DNA of 64,000 nt from Penicillium oxalicum (GCF_001723175.1 NC_064650.1:434001-498000); one strand, 5' to 3'; shown: positions 21,201-34,498, numbered from the stretch's first letter. Notes: generated from the sequence alone by a model not told the origin. Program-made: numbers and translations.

Positions 21201-22844
21201 CAGTCAGAAAAGTATGCATATGTCGAGGAAATTATCAGCCTACTTGAGCTTGAGAACCTGGCGGATGCCATCATTGGAACGCCCGAGACTGGTCTCTCAG
21301 TCGAGGAGAGGAAGCGTGTCACAATCGGAGTTGAACTGGCTGCCAAGCCGGAGCTTCTGCTCTTCCTTGACGAACCAACATCGGGTCTTGACAGTCAATC
21401 TGCCTTTAACATTGTTCGGTTCCTAAAGAAACTTGCCGCAGCTGGACAAGCCATTCTCTGTACGATCCATCAGCCGAATTCGGCACTCTTCGAAAACTTC
21501 GACCGCCTGCTACTCCTGCAGAGGGGGGGCGAGTGTGTTTATTTCGGTGACATCGGTGCTGACTCCCAGGTCCTGCTGGAATACTTCCGTCGGAACGGAG
21601 CGGACTGTCCTCATGATGCCAATCCCGCCGAATGGATGCTTGATGCCGTCGGTGCAGGGCAAACTCGCCGCCTTGGGGATCGCGACTGGGGAGATGTCTG
21701 GCGCGATTCGCCGGAGCTTCAATCCTTGAAACAGGAAATTGTCAGAATCAAAGCAGACCGAGCTCGCTTCATCACCGAGACGCATGATCAGGGCCACCAA
21801 GCCATTGAAAAAGAGTACGCTTCTCCACTGTGGCACCAAATCAAGGTTGTGGGACGACGTACCCATCTAGCTTTCTGGCGATCTCGAAATTACGGCTTCA
21901 CCCGTCTTTACACACATATTGTCATCGCGGTCATCACGGGCTTGGCATTTTTGAACCTCGACGATTCCCGTTCATCGCTTCAATACCGCATTTTTGTCAT
22001 CTTCAATGTCACAGTCCTACCAGCAATTATCCTCCAACAGGTCCAACCAAAGTACGACATGTCTAGGCTGATCTTTTACCGGGAGTCAGCCTCCAAAACA
22101 TACAGTCAATTTGCCTTTGCCGTCTCGATGATTCTTGCTGAGATTCCGTACAGCGTGCTCTGTGCCGCCTGCTTCTTCCTACCACTGTACTATATCCCGG
22201 GATTCCAATCGGCCAGCAGCCGCGCTGGCTACCAGTTCCTCATGGTTCTCATCACCGAGATATTCGCAGTGACTTTGGGTCAGATGATCTCTGCATTGAC
22301 CCCAAACAGCTTCATCGCGTCATTGCTCAACCCACCAATTGTCATCATCTTTTCTCTGTTTTGCGGTGTGAGCATCCCGAAGCCTCAGATGCCCAAGTTC
22401 TGGCGTTCATGGCTTTACGAGCTCGTTCCATTCAAGCGCCTGATTGCGGGCATGGTGGTGACTGAGCTGCAAGGCCGGCCTGTCCAATGCTCTGGATTTG
22501 AATGGAATACTTTTCAGGCACCAGCCAACACGACTTGCGGCGAGTACATGCAACCATTCTTTGAACGTGGGGGTAATGGGTATCTGCTGGAGAATGCTAC
22601 TCAAGCTTGCAAGTACTGTGCGTACAAGGTTGGAGACCAATTCTATTCGGCCTTCAGTATGCACTTTGATGATCGCTGGCGTGATCTAGGCATTTACGTG
22701 GCCTATATCGGATCGAATTTGATCATCCTTTTCATTGCAGTAAGTTTGCTTTTTCCTCCTCCGTTTTGGCTACTGGCACTCCCTGGACTTGACTTGGCTG
22801 ACACACAGAAAAAGTCTCGGTTCTTGAATTTCAACCGACGTTAG
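18288..22844 (+). CDS. PDR-type full-size ABC-G transporter
   Basis: Exons 18288-18663, 18715-22739 and 22809-22844 give 1478 aa in the order NBD1-TMD1-NBD2-TMD2 of fungal pleiotropic drug resistance pumps. They export lipophilic compounds, including azoles, across the plasma membrane with ATP. NBD1, with its Walker A near residue 194, shows the typical degenerate motifs (GRPGSGCTS with Cys for Lys, VSGGERRR signature, WDNSTRGLD in Walker B). NBD2 has a canonical Walker A GASGAGKTT near residue 880, a divergent LSVEERKR signature and LLLFLDEPTSGLD. This asymmetry is normal for the family. About 125 hydrophilic residues precede NBD1. The last intron (22740-22808) is 69 bases, a multiple of three and stop-free, so a retained form would also translate. 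The substrate cannot be read from sequence. Confidence 0.95.
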
Positions 22845-24110
22845 ATCCCCGAGCATCGGGATGTGATGCGCCCTAATGCGGATAGGTCATGCTTGATTTT
22901 CTTGTTCTCATTTTCAAAAGCACGGCATCCACTGCCTCCATTTATCATCTTACATACGGCGTCTTATTCAACAAGACGGGGCTGTCACTGAATGTATTCG
23001 CGATTTTTTCTTCAATTTCTTCAATTGCTTAGTATGCCATGTGTTCAACCCTCCAGCGAGCCAGTAGCCACTAAAGAACAGAGAGTAGAATCCGAGGTTA
23101 ACGCCCCGATTATGTGAAAGTGGAGATTCTTCCCCTCAGTTGCTTGACAGTTGCCGAGTTCCCCAGAAATTGATCCGCGTGAACCCCCACGCAGTTTGAC
23201 CGGATTGGGCAAGACGCGTGACTTTGACCCAACACGGTCGTCGTTGGGCCAGCCCGTTTTCTTTGATTCCGAATCTCTCCCACCTATCATGGCGCGACTG
23301 TCTAACAGGCGCTATGTGTGCATGATTCATGGACTTGTTGGAGATGCCCAAAGCATGGCAAGAGCTGCGAGATCTCGGTGTAAGTCCGACTAAGAAGTGC
23401 TGGAGACATGGCCCAAGCATGCCAAGCTCACATCGGATGGCTGATACTGGGCCGGGATTTCAACATCACTAGATCAATTACCCTTTCAAGGACTTGTTTC
23501 GCCACAGAACTAAAGCCGCCTCCGGGGTAAGGGAGAGGAAATGTAATAATCCGTGCCATACGAAAGGAGAAATCGATTCCCATCTCGGTAATTGCTGAGG
23601 CCATGGTCAATACGGAAAGTGGAATCGTCGATCTCCAAGGGCCTCGCTCGTGGGTCTTCCCCGCGTTTTTAGGCAAGTGATTTTGCCATCAATCAATCTG
23701 GAAATCCGGGCCCTAAGCCGGAGCGCTAAGCCTGCATCCCCGCAGTCTCGGAGGAGAAGAGCTTCAAGTATCGCAAGAGCTCAGGCCATACCTCTCTATC
23801 GTGAGCATCAACAGAGTTTTGGGAGTCCATACCCCGAACATTGCAAGTCTCATCTGGTTCGACAGGTCACAGCACACGGTCTACCTCTCAGTAAACTCAA
23901 AACGCTCGCTCTTCAGTCCGATCAAGTCCCTCGATTCTAGAGCGGCGACCAGATCTGCAGCAGAAATACCCCACCTGTCTGATGGAAGCATTCCGAGCGA
24001 CAGCTACTCAGTAAAGAAGCTATAAAGCAGTACGAACACCGTCTAGTCTCTTGTCCACATTCAAATCCTTGCGAAGACTTCAGTACTCACTAGCGTACGC
24101 TCTCATAATC
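22845..24110. other. Intergenic between ABC-G and MFS genes, no gene recognised
   Basis: Several overlapping short frames occur on both strands between 23045 and 23940, none with a known motif. The right end is the upstream region of the MFS carrier and contains a TATA box. Confidence 0.5.
24021..24026 (+). promoter_or_regulatory. TATA box of the MFS carrier gene
   Basis: TATAAA lies 85 bases before the ATG at 24111, a normal distance for a fungal core promoter. Confidence 0.5.
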
Positions 24111-26224
24111 ATGACCGCAGAGGAGCCTGGCTCTGGCTCTAAAGCCGCCATTGAAAATGTTCCCACTACCATGCACATGGAGACAGAAATAGCAGACTCA
24201 AAATGGAAGTCCGCCAAAGCTGCAGATGGAGACACGGCGATGGCGCTTTTCGACGACCCAGACGAACCTTCACGAAGACGTTGATCCAGCGGAAGCGAGA
24301 AAGCTGCTGTGGAAGATCGACTTTATGATTTTGCCCTATTTAGCTGTTTGCTACGCATTCTTCTACATTGATAAAACGACATTGAGCTATGCGGCTATCT
24401 TTGGAGTGCGCGAGGACTTGGATCTGCATGGTACGCAGTACAACTGGCTGAGCAGTATTTTCTACTTTGGCTTCTTGGCTTGGGCGTTTCCAACCAATTT
24501 TCTCATGCAAAGGCTGCCAATCGGTAATTCTTCACTTCACCAAGCTCGATTCCTGAGGATCAACCTGATGCATTTTGACAGGGAAATATCTGGGGGCGAA
24601 TATCTTTATGTGGTGAGCTTAGAGTCTTATCCCCTTCGGGCTATTGGAGGCTAATTTGCCTGATCGCGCTACAAGGGGTGTTTTCCTTATGATTCAAGCG
24701 GCATGCAATACCTTCGAGACACTTGCCGCTCTACGGGCTCTGGGTGGCGCCGCCGAAGCATGTTCTGACCCCGCATTCATGCTTATCACAAGTATGTGGT
24801 ATACACGTAAAGAGCAGCCTGTTCGCATCGGTCTGTGGTATACCGCCAACGGGCTCGGTATCGCACTTGGCGGGCTTCTAGGATACGGCATTGGACACAT
24901 CCGGGGTGCATTGCCCTCGTGGAAATATGAATTCATTGTGATGTGAGTATACCGCTGAAATTCCGGTACCTCCCTTCGTGTACTAATGCAATTGGCTAGT
25001 GGTGCTCTATGTGCTGCATGGGGAATCATCATGTTCATCTTCCTACCGGATTCACCCGTGAGCGCTCCCGGTCTGACAATGAGGGAGCGCCGAATCGCGG
25101 TTGAACGTATCCGGGAAAACCAGACTGGTGTTGAGAATAAGCATTTGAAACCATATCAAATCCTGGAAGCCTTCATGGATTACAAATTATACATGTTCTT
25201 CGCCTTGGGAGTGGTTTGTGAGTTCTCTACGCTTGCTCCAGCATTTCAATCTTGATCGATCCACTCATGCGAGACCAGGCAACATCCCCAATGGAGGTAT
25301 TTCGAATTTCGGAACAATCATCATCAAGGGCTTTGGATTTTCCACACTTGTGACGACACTAATGCAGGTAAGGGATACGCATTTTCAATTGATTTATATC
25401 ACAAAAGCTTCGTGTTGGTATCGCTAAACTCCTTGGCGCAGGTTCCCTATGGAGTCCTGATTGCGCTCTCAATCTTGGCCTGCGTCTACTTGAATGATCG
25501 ATATGAGAACCGCAGATGCGTATTTATCTTGATCTTCTTAATTCCAAATATTTTCGGGGCTTTTGGACTTCGTTTCGTCCCCGTGGACCACAGTGTAGGC
25601 AGGTTGATCTGCTATTATCTCACTGGGCCATACAACGCTGCCTTTGTGTTGATTCTGAGTATGCAAATCGCCAACACTGCAGGTAGGTCTTTCCCCCTGC
25701 AAAAGAAAAAAACATCATTTTGTATCTGCAACAGGGAGTGGAGCTGACTGCTCAACTCTAAAGGCCATACCAAGAAGGTCGTCACCAATGCTGTCCTGTT
25801 CCTCGGATATTGCACGGGGAATCTAGCCGGGCCATTCTTCTACAAGACCGATCAATCGTAAGAATTACCCCTCGTACCATTATGAGACTAGCCACAATAA
25901 GAAAACATCGCTAATCAACCCTCTTCAAGACCGACGTATCCTCTCGGAATTTGGTCCATGATCGTGGCGCATCTGATCGAAGTGGTACTTATCTCCGCAC
26001 TGGGGCGCCCTCTACGATGGGAGAATCAAAAACGGGACCGGATCCAATCTCAAATGCCTGGCGGACTGGAGGGTCGAGATTTGGATGCAACTGCCTTTTT
26101 GGACTTGACGGATAGAGAGAATCTCAAGTGAGTGAAATCCTAAAGCTTGTCTCGGACATTAAGTGGTACCAAAGGGAGTGAGGGCATCGTAGCTAACTGA
26201 TTTAGCTTCCGATACATCTACTGA
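24111..26224 (+). CDS. MFS transporter, allantoate permease (Dal5/ACS) family, with a +1 frame disruption near its 5' end
   Basis: A 12-helix anion:cation symporter-type carrier of small organic anions, related to fungal allantoate/ureidosuccinate permeases of the plasma membrane. Nine exons fit: 24111-24523, 24582-24612, 24676-24942, 25000-25217, 25279-25367, 25442-25682, 25764-25857, 25930-26127, 26206-26224. They sum to 1570 bases, exactly one more than a whole number of codons. The frame from ATG 24111 ends in a stop at 24283-24285, while LHEDVDPAEARKLL continues in the next frame. Removing one C of the CC at 24267-24268 gives a continuous 522-aa protein (AMALFDDPDELHEDVDP). Typical blocks follow: KIDFMILPYLAVCYAFFYID, GFLAWAFPTN, RALGGAAEA and LPDSPVSAPGLT. 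An alternative is a start at ATG 24226, inside the same frame as the carrier. The indel may be a base-calling error. Confidence 0.85.
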
Positions 26225-26539
26225 TCTACGCGCGATCTCCTCTTCAATTTTACAGGCTTGTCTATGGGCGACAACGCCGATGCGACAATTGCAGCGAGAA
26301 CGAACGCCCGGTATAGATTGAAAACACCCGTCAAGCTAGGATTACGGTCTCAACACATCTTGAGCGACTGGCAGTAAGCTCTCAGACACATTGTGCTAAA
26401 TATTGCGGTTGCGGTGGCATAGCGAATTCAGTGATGGTGTGTTGAGAGCGAAGAGATATCAATTGAATGTAGTAAATTTAACATCCATAAGCAGCCGGGT
26501 TGACCAGAAATGAATTCAGAGATCATTGACTCCTGACTC
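26225..26539. other. Convergent 3' region
   Basis: 315 bases between the MFS gene and the oppositely transcribed ABC-A gene. It is used only for two 3' ends as far as I can see. Confidence 0.6.
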
Positions 26540-29500
26540 CTAAGAGTGCCGTCGTAGAAAGCCCTGTTTCTTCGGAGGATCCTGCGAGTTTTCCTCCTCA
26601 ATTTGATGGTCACCGACGATTTTCAGGAATACCTGGTCCAGGGTCGTCTGACTGACTGAGTAATACATTATCCCAAGAGTGTCCTTGACCTCCTCCAAGC
26701 GAGAGAAAAGCTCTCCAATTTGATCATTGCTTCGCAAGACCGGTGGCACCGAGGAATCATCCATGGACTCTTCACAGATCTTATCTTCGGGGGAACTGCA
26801 GATCTCGCTGGACTTGCGTGCAGATACTGCAGGGACACTGAACCGAAGTTGACCATGGTAGAATTTTTGTTCGATTTGAGCGCCAGCGAAGGTCGTCTGG
26901 GCCCAGTCCCGGATTCGAGACATTTCTTCGTCTGAAGTATGCGGAGCATGGGTGTGCATGATATGGACGTGGTACATATTGCCATGTTTGGTGCGAAGGT
27001 AGTCTGTCGTTCCGAGGGCCAGCATGCGTTTTGCCATGATGCCGGCTCGATTGGCCAATGCGTCTGCTTCTTCCATCGAATGTGTGGTCAAGACGATGGA
27101 ACGGCCCGGGGCCACCGAGGCGAGCGTCTTCCACATGACACGCTTGGAAGCGGCATCCATTCCTGACGATGGCTCGTCGAGCAACAACACAGCCGGGTTG
27201 CCCATCAAGGCAATTCCTAGAGAAAGCTTGCGCTTGTTTCCTCCAGAGAGCTTTGTCGCCATGCGGTGTTGGAAAGGCGTCAACCCAACGGCCCCAATCA
27301 CCTGGCGTACATTGTAGTCCACGTCTGGTACACCACGGATTCTCGCGTAGAATCTCAGGTGCTCGATCACAGTCATTTGGTCCATAGCATCAAATTGGGG
27401 ACACACCCCAAGATGAGATCGAGCAGCCGCAAGAGATTTGTTGACAGACACATTCTCGACGAAAATCTCACCGCCATTTTTGGATGGCTGGATGTCTCCA
27501 CGGATGAGGCTGATAGTCGTGGTCTTACCGGCCCCATTAGGGCCGAGGAGAGCAAAGACTTCTCCTCGATCGACGCCAAAGCTGACATTTTCCACAGCCA
27601 CAACTTTCTTGAAAGATTTATTCAAATTCAGCACACGGAGTCCGTCATTTGAGTGCTTTACACGTGCAAGTTCTCGCGCAACATCCTCGTCCATCTGCGT
27701 CTTCTCTTCCACATCCACCGACTTGGATTTAGACGTGAACATGGCGAGGCTTTTCCGGCCACCGTCGAGGTAGACTAGCAGCGCAAACAGAAGGGTTGAT
27801 TGGACAACGAGATAGAGGATTGGACCACCGTAGGCCGTAATGTCCCCTGGATAAGAGAGAATCTCTCGGTCTCGGCAAAGAATGGAGAATACGTTAAGGG
27901 AGATGAACATAGCGCGTGTCAGACTTGCGACGGGAGTGACGATGGAAATGGTGAAGTGGACGATCGAAAGGTAAGAGTCGATCTCCGTGGTTGGCGCATA
28001 CGTCAAAACCGACATATATGCGATGAAGTAGATGAGGAAAAAGACACACTGCGTACCAGCTACAAACGCGAATGTAGCGAGCTGTGACTTTGTCACGAGT
28101 GAAATCACGTAGGCAAGAATTGTCGAGCAAAGGCCGTAAAGGAAGAATACGACAAAAAGGTATCCAGGGTGGTACCAAATATCCGAGGCCGCGCGGAAGA
28201 TCACCACCGTCAGAACACTGACGGCCAGCACGACACAAAAGTCGAAGCATAGATAAGCTAGCCAAAGGGGGAATTTGCGCACACCGTTGCTGTAATGAAG
28301 AGCTCGCACGTTACGAAGCCTTTCGATTGTTGGATATAAAGCGAAAAAGGCTGGATACACGGAGTACGCGAGACCAAAATAGGTGAGCAGCTGCAGCGTA
28401 TCTCCAACCCCATTTTGCCAGGGTATGTCGAATGCCTGATATCGAAACCCGATAGGGATATTGGTCAGGAAAATGTTCAGGGCATTCTGGGTTGCAGCGG
28501 CAAGTGGAAATAATCCATTGTTCGCTTTCCAGGCAAAGGTCGGATTCGAGTCAGCGTCACCGAGCCAGAAGCCGCCCGGGGTGACACTTCTCCGCTGTCC
28601 GCTGACATACGAATTAAATTCATCGAAGGAATTGACGGTGTGAACCAGAGATGACAAATTGGATATCAAGTTGGGTCCAATGCCAGAAGGCCCTGATAGC
28701 GATCTTACAAAGCTTTGAATTGAGGAAGTCGAGATACGATCTCGAGGCCCGGCGACGAACAGGATTTCGTTCACCGAGCTGAGCGTGTTCACGTCTGGTG
28801 AGTTGAACAGCCCCGGCCCGGAACATGTCGGCTCAGATGCATCTTTCAGAAACAAGGTGACCAGGCCACTGGCAATGATTGGAATGAGCAACGCAGCCAG
28901 GTAGGGAATAGAATTACGACGCAGAATTGTCAATCGCTTGCGGAACATGGTCCAGGCTTGGCGTGACATACTGATCCGTTTTCCATTCAAGATTTGAGGG
29001 CTTGCCGCTTTTTGTGCACTCTGAGGATAGACGCTCAATTCAACTCCCTTCGGTTGCGCACTGACATCGTCGACTGAAGTGGGTGTTTCATCGATGGTTT
29101 CTTGAGCAACCTTGAGGAAGACGTCTTCGATAGTTGGACCACTGATGCGGTAATCTGCGACTCCCTGCTGCTCAAGGGCAGCAATGACGTGAGGAACCTG
29201 TGCGGAATTTTGTACAGTGTAGACTATTTCGTCAAAATGCGACTCTCCCTGAACTCCTTCCAAGAGCTTTTTATTTCGCGTTGTGGGCGCTGGACCGTGT
29301 GGCACATGGACTCGATACCCTGAGCCAAGCCGGTGTTTCAGTTCGACAGTAGACCCATCAGCTTCCAGCGATCCCTTTGAGAGGATGGCGATGTGGTCTG
29401 CGAGTAATTCGGCTTCGTCTAGGAAATGAGTTGTCAAGACAATTGTCCGCCGTCCTCTTTCTGCGAGAAGAATGTCCCAGATCTTGCGTCGCGAAATCGG

Positions 29501-31547
29501 ATCCAGTCCAGATGAGACTTCATCGACACAGCAGACAGAGGAGCCACCCGTGAACATCATTGCCAACTGCAATTTTCGTTTCTGACCGCCAGAGAGAGTT
29601 CTTGACTGCGCGTCAACCTTTTTCTTGAGGTCACAACCACTGATCAATTCAATTAACTCATGCTTCGAGTCTGGGCCACTGGGACTCTTGAGCCCATTGA
29701 ATATTTTGACGTGCTCCTTCACAGTCAAAGTGCTCCAGAGTACATTCTTCTGGGGGCAAAGTCCAAACTTGCCGCCATGATCTCCGTAGTCGAGTTGTAT
29801 AGACCCAGAGGTGATTTTGGTAAGACCCGAGACTGCGTCGAGGGTGGTAGACTTCCCCGAACCGTTTGCGCCCAGCAGGACCATGATTTCACCTTTCACC
29901 ACGCCTAGGCTTAGGTTTTTGACGGCGCGGACAACCTGTCGTTTCGAACCGAATAGGCTGCCAAACCGACGATTGAACCACGAAGGGTTGTATTCTTTCG
30001 AAAAGCTATCCAGCTTGAGGGCCAAGGAGTCTGGCAAAGGACCTGTCTTCCTCTCGGTAGAAGCCGTCCCGTAGAGTGCTCTCTCAACAAGGGCGCCGAG
30101 CACTGGATAGACAATGATTTGAATAATCAACAAGATCCAAAATGCGATTCCCGGGATTGTCCACGGACTTTCCGGTGGAGCTTTGACAATATTGGTAGGC
30201 AGGCTTTGTTTTTCCCATCGCGCCATACCAATGGTGAAAAAGACATAGTTCAATGAAGGGAAGAGAAGACTTAGCACAACAACCGCGCCATTGCTTGTGA
30301 TACCGCCGAGCTGACCGACAACACCAAGCAGTAGATTGACGATGACGACGGCGATCCCACTGAGGTGGGCTTTTCTGAAGAAAGATGCGCCAAAGATTGA
30401 GAATGAGGAGAGCGCCAGACCGGCTAAAATGTGATTGATCAAGGTGACTCCGACAGAGGTTTTGGCGAAGACACCGTACTTCAAAATGAATGCGGTCACG
30501 ATCCAGCCGGGGGCATAAATCAAGTCCAAGGCGAAATGAGCGGATATAAATCGTGCTGCCTGGGCTCTCCCATGCGATGAGGTCAAGATTACACAGTCGA
30601 TTAACTGACTCATTCCAATTTCACGCTCGACGGCAATCAGACCCGTTAGTTGATAGGTTACGCCTACCATGCCAATAAACAGAGCAACACTAATGACATC
30701 GATAATGGCGCTCATGTAGCGAACCCGAATCTGATCTTGTCGTTCCTTCTGAGAGAGTGACGTGAAGGGGTATTGGTCAACCTGCCGAGGAAGTCCCGAT
30801 TCTTTGGTTGAGCCATTGTTCTGTGCGATAGCCCAGTCAATCGTGTGCTGCAGCGGAAGCAAAAAGATCTCCTGGTCATTGTCGTTTTTCTCGGTATCGA
30901 TCTTCACACCAAGTGAGCCGTCAGCACGGATCGAGTAGTTCCATATCCCGCCGGGCCCTTCTGTGGGTGAGGAAAAGAATACAGTCGCGGCCACGCACGA
31001 CGAAGTGCCTCTCAGTGTGGTCCGACAAGTCTGCTGCAGCTCACTCTCCGCTGACAAGACAATGACTTGATCTCCATTTTGCCGGGCCGGCTGCGCTACT
31101 TGGTTGATGACTTTCTGGATATCACCCCCGTCGTAGCCATTGTTCACGAAGACGACTTTGTTTCTACCTCCGCCAACCGCGGAGAGCGCATTGTCTAGGG
31201 ATCGCACGGGGGAGGGATCTCCGATTCCATACACAGACGGAGGTACAAAGAGATTACGCGCATAAGAACTAAGAGTCAAGTCAGTCTAATCCAACTCAAA
31301 AACACCCGATCCCGCTTAAATGTATCCTCGGATCGACAATTGTCAAGCGAGGGAACGAACACCAGGCGACGGATCTGTCATGCCGATGGATAGAAAAGAT
31401 TCAGGGGCACGGGACTTACATAATCGCCACGAAAATCACGGGCAAGACAAATGCGCGCAGGACGGTGGTGAAACTCGGGCGAACAAACGTTATTAGCAAG
31501 TTCTTGACGGTCAACGTCCACACCTGCTGAAGAAAACGGTTTCTCAT
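26540..31547 (-). CDS. Full-size ABC-A family transporter
   Basis: Two exons on the minus strand (31547-31420, then 31268-26540) give 1618 aa. The first exon encodes a hydrophilic start and the first membrane helix (VLRAFVLPVIFVAIM). A large extracytoplasmic loop follows, then TMD1, NBD1 (GANGSGKST, LSGGQKRKLQ, VDEVSSGLD), TMD2 with its own loop, and NBD2 (GPNGAGKTT, LSGGNKRKLSLG, LLLDEPSSGMD). This is the order of ABCA1/ABCA3-like transporters, which move lipids across membranes. Both nucleotide sites keep Walker Lys and Glu, so both may hydrolyse ATP. NBD1 has Val where DEP is usual. It is absent from yeast but occurs in filamentous fungi with unknown cargo. It lies tail to tail with the MFS gene. 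Confidence 0.93.
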
Positions 31548-34498
31548 CGTGATTGACACATTTGTTGAAGGTTTCGTGGGACGAGAACCGAAAGTTGGGC
31601 GATCTCAGGATTTCACCCCTGCCAGTGCGATAGCTTTATGATCCAGTGGTCATCGTTCTCGTGTTCTGGATGACTTGGGCCATGACAGGAGGTGGACGAA
31701 ATCGGATTAGCGCTCATTGGCATCCTGCTTGGACCTCGTCATCAGTGGCCTCGGCGCTTTCGCGTACAACCATCCTCCATGGCCTGACGGGCTTGACTGG
31801 ATAATGATATACTACTTTGCCTCCCTCTGAGAGGCCCACTGAAGCAATCGAAGTCGCGATAAGCTTGGCGATAGCGCGCAGGGAATTCAGCCAACGATCC
31901 AATGTGATCTTGATCTTGATCTGATTTGGTTCTTCATCGGACCCGATCGGCCTCGAACAACACGTGCATCTTTGGCAGCGTCAAGGGATGCTTTTGACGC
32001 CGACAAGTATTCGCCCAAGTACAAGTATTGACTACCACTTAGTAAGTGGCACTTACTGCGGTGCTTGATACCCTATCACTTAATAATCTATTCTCTTGCG
32101 GGTGCACTGGCCGCCGGGGGAAGGATCTCTGACAGCAGGTGGCACTTGTCAAAAGAGGGGCCCCTGCAGGCCAAGCGCAGCTGTCATTGAATGCCACGGA
32201 CAACTAGACAAGTATGAGGGATGCAGTTGGCAAGGGCTGACTACATCCACACGCAGCCGATCTCAACTGATCGATCGGGGATTTTGGATGGTGATATGTC
32301 TGCAACGGTGCACTTTTAAGGTTTCCAGAATATTCTCCTGCTTCTTGTGGAGCTCGTGCCCCAGACAAGCTTGAAATGCATCAACTCAGTCGAAACATCC
32401 ACTTCAAGTCCTGTTTCTAGTTTGGGTCTTTTTCAAGCTGCGTGTCGCCCATGAGACCATTGAAAAAAGCCGATGATCAGAACAGATCCGCCATCCGTTG
32501 AGTAAAATCGAGCAGTTAGCACCGCGCGCGTTCTGAAGACACTGAGCTGGATTTACATCCAAGACCCAAGAGCCATCAGACCTTGTCGGACCGAACATTT
32601 CCAGTTCTCGCATTCTTGCGTACAGATGGAAAACCCCTCTAGAAACAAGGACTCGGTCAAAGCCAGCGAGGTGGAGGAAGTATTGTCATATAGGTAAATG
32701 TGTGCGTGGGCGGTGCTTCACCCAATGCTAGATCTTCAACTTCAAGACACATGGTCATTAGAACTTGAGCCAACAAATCCCTTCCAGGTCTGGCGTGCGC
32801 GATTCACACAACATTCGTCTGCAATGGTCGCATATCGCAGAAGATCAGATTCCATGTGCTGGTTGCTTGCGAGTTGATGACACCGATAGGAGCCAGCGCG
32901 GATGGACAACTACATATGTCCCGCCCCAGCGGAAACCGGTCCATCTTCTCGAGCGGGTGAGGCTTGTCTATCTGGGGATGGAGTATTTCTGGATCGAAGG
33001 TCCCAAAAAGATGGAACCTTAAATCGACAGGAATGTCTCTCATTGGGTTCACATGCCAACGAAGTGGGGGGCAAAGACAAGAAATGGTCAGACTAGATTA
33101 TCAAATCTTTTCTTGATATACTAGAATCATAGGAAGAACCCATAGTCACATTCTAGGACGAGACATGGATGCGTAGAACAAGGACCGCTTGCTTTCATTT
33201 TGTTATGAGTTCGCAAGAACATGACCCTTTTGCATCGATAACGGCGGCCCTACTCTCCAGTGAAAGGAGCGAGAAAGCTGGACGCGGGCACACGATCCAG
33301 AAGTCAGCAGCCCCTAAAGCGCGCAGGGAGACGGTGGAATTAAATTGAGGCCTTTTGAATCCTCATTCATAACAATTGACTGGGTGGAGATGATCAACAA
33401 GACCGCCCGGAGGAGTACTTTCTCTAAAAATAGCCGGCTTTGGAAGTTGTCACGGTTCCGAGAAATTTCTGTCATAACCCAGCACCCAGCCAAGACCATG
33501 CGGCATCCAACCTCAATGCAGGAAATGCACGGTTTATTCTTGTTATGTCCGCTGCAGCAAGTTGTGGAGGCCTGAGACAGAGATTCTTGGCCCACTGGGC
33601 CGGCACAACGGTGCCGATGTCTGTAGATCTTGTACGGTTTCGTGATGGTGTTTGCCCTTATGGTCGCGGATGGACTGTTGTCCCGCTCAAGCACAGTGAC
33701 AGTATCATGTCATCGCGTCCACCGCCAGGAGGATTCTTCCTACCCCACACACACAGACGACAGCCAGCGTCTCGAAAATGCCCGAACTGCCACTGCTCGG
33801 CCTTCCGAGGGACCGACTGCCGAAGCGAGGCCGTCGGGAGAATGCCTCGAACGCCGTGTGGCACAGTGCGATTTGTTCCAAAGATGCCAGAGCTGCCGAT
33901 CTGGTCCGTGGAGACGGTTCAAGAGTTTTGAGTATCATGCGAATCGGCCTTGTCAAGCGCCGAGCACAAGCATTCAACCGTCCAAGGTTCCGCTTACGTG
34001 AACAGGGTCAAGTCCACCTGGTCAGGATGAGGTCAGGGCGCAGACGGCTCATATTCGCAGTTGGCCTCTCATTGGAATCCACGCTGGCCGGAGATCCAAC
34101 CGTAGGTTCTTTTGCCTGTCGGTTCAGCCGTGACAAGTCCTAATCGGGCATGACTAGGTACCTAGTGGCTCCACGCCAGTGTTCTCCATCGAGGGCCCAC
34201 TGCCGTACATTAGAACCATGCCTCGAATGGTCTTTATGAGAAGCTGCCAGGTTCGATCCGGGTAAGTGCGCATGCAAGCAATTTATGGAAGCAGGAGCGA
34301 GACAGTTTAGTGCAAAGTCAAGAAAGAATGATGCGCGAGTATATAAATCACGCCATCGGCCACCCAGATGCCATCAGTTTCCAGCACTCCTATTGCTCTG
34401 TTGCGACTTAAGCTTAATATCTGCAAGTGATTGACTCCCCACTGTTCTTCTGGCCTATACAGAGGCGTATCTGCCGAGACTCAGCGAAATCAACCACA
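31548..34498. other. 3 kb gene-free region
   Basis: It runs from the ABC-A start to the P-loop gene. Open frames between 33300 and 34150 overlap on both strands and show no recognisable motif, so I do not call a gene. The left part is the ABC-A promoter. Confidence 0.5.
34342..34347 (+). promoter_or_regulatory. TATA box of the P-loop/sulfotransferase-like gene
   Basis: TATAAA within GTATATAAATC, 157 bases upstream of the ATG at 34499. The placement suits a regulated fungal promoter. Confidence 0.5.

Noticed and set aside
24240..24290. Programmed ribosomal frameshift in the MFS gene
   Set aside because: There is no slippery heptamer or downstream pseudoknot. A one-base error or mutation is simpler.
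33345..34143. Set of overlapping frames of 120-160 codons
   Set aside because: Frames on both strands overlap heavily, contain no domain and show no splice-consistent extension.
34250..34259. GGTTCGATCC resembling a tRNA T-loop/B box
   Set aside because: The flanking bases do not form the five-pair T stem, and no A box or acceptor stem is found upstream.
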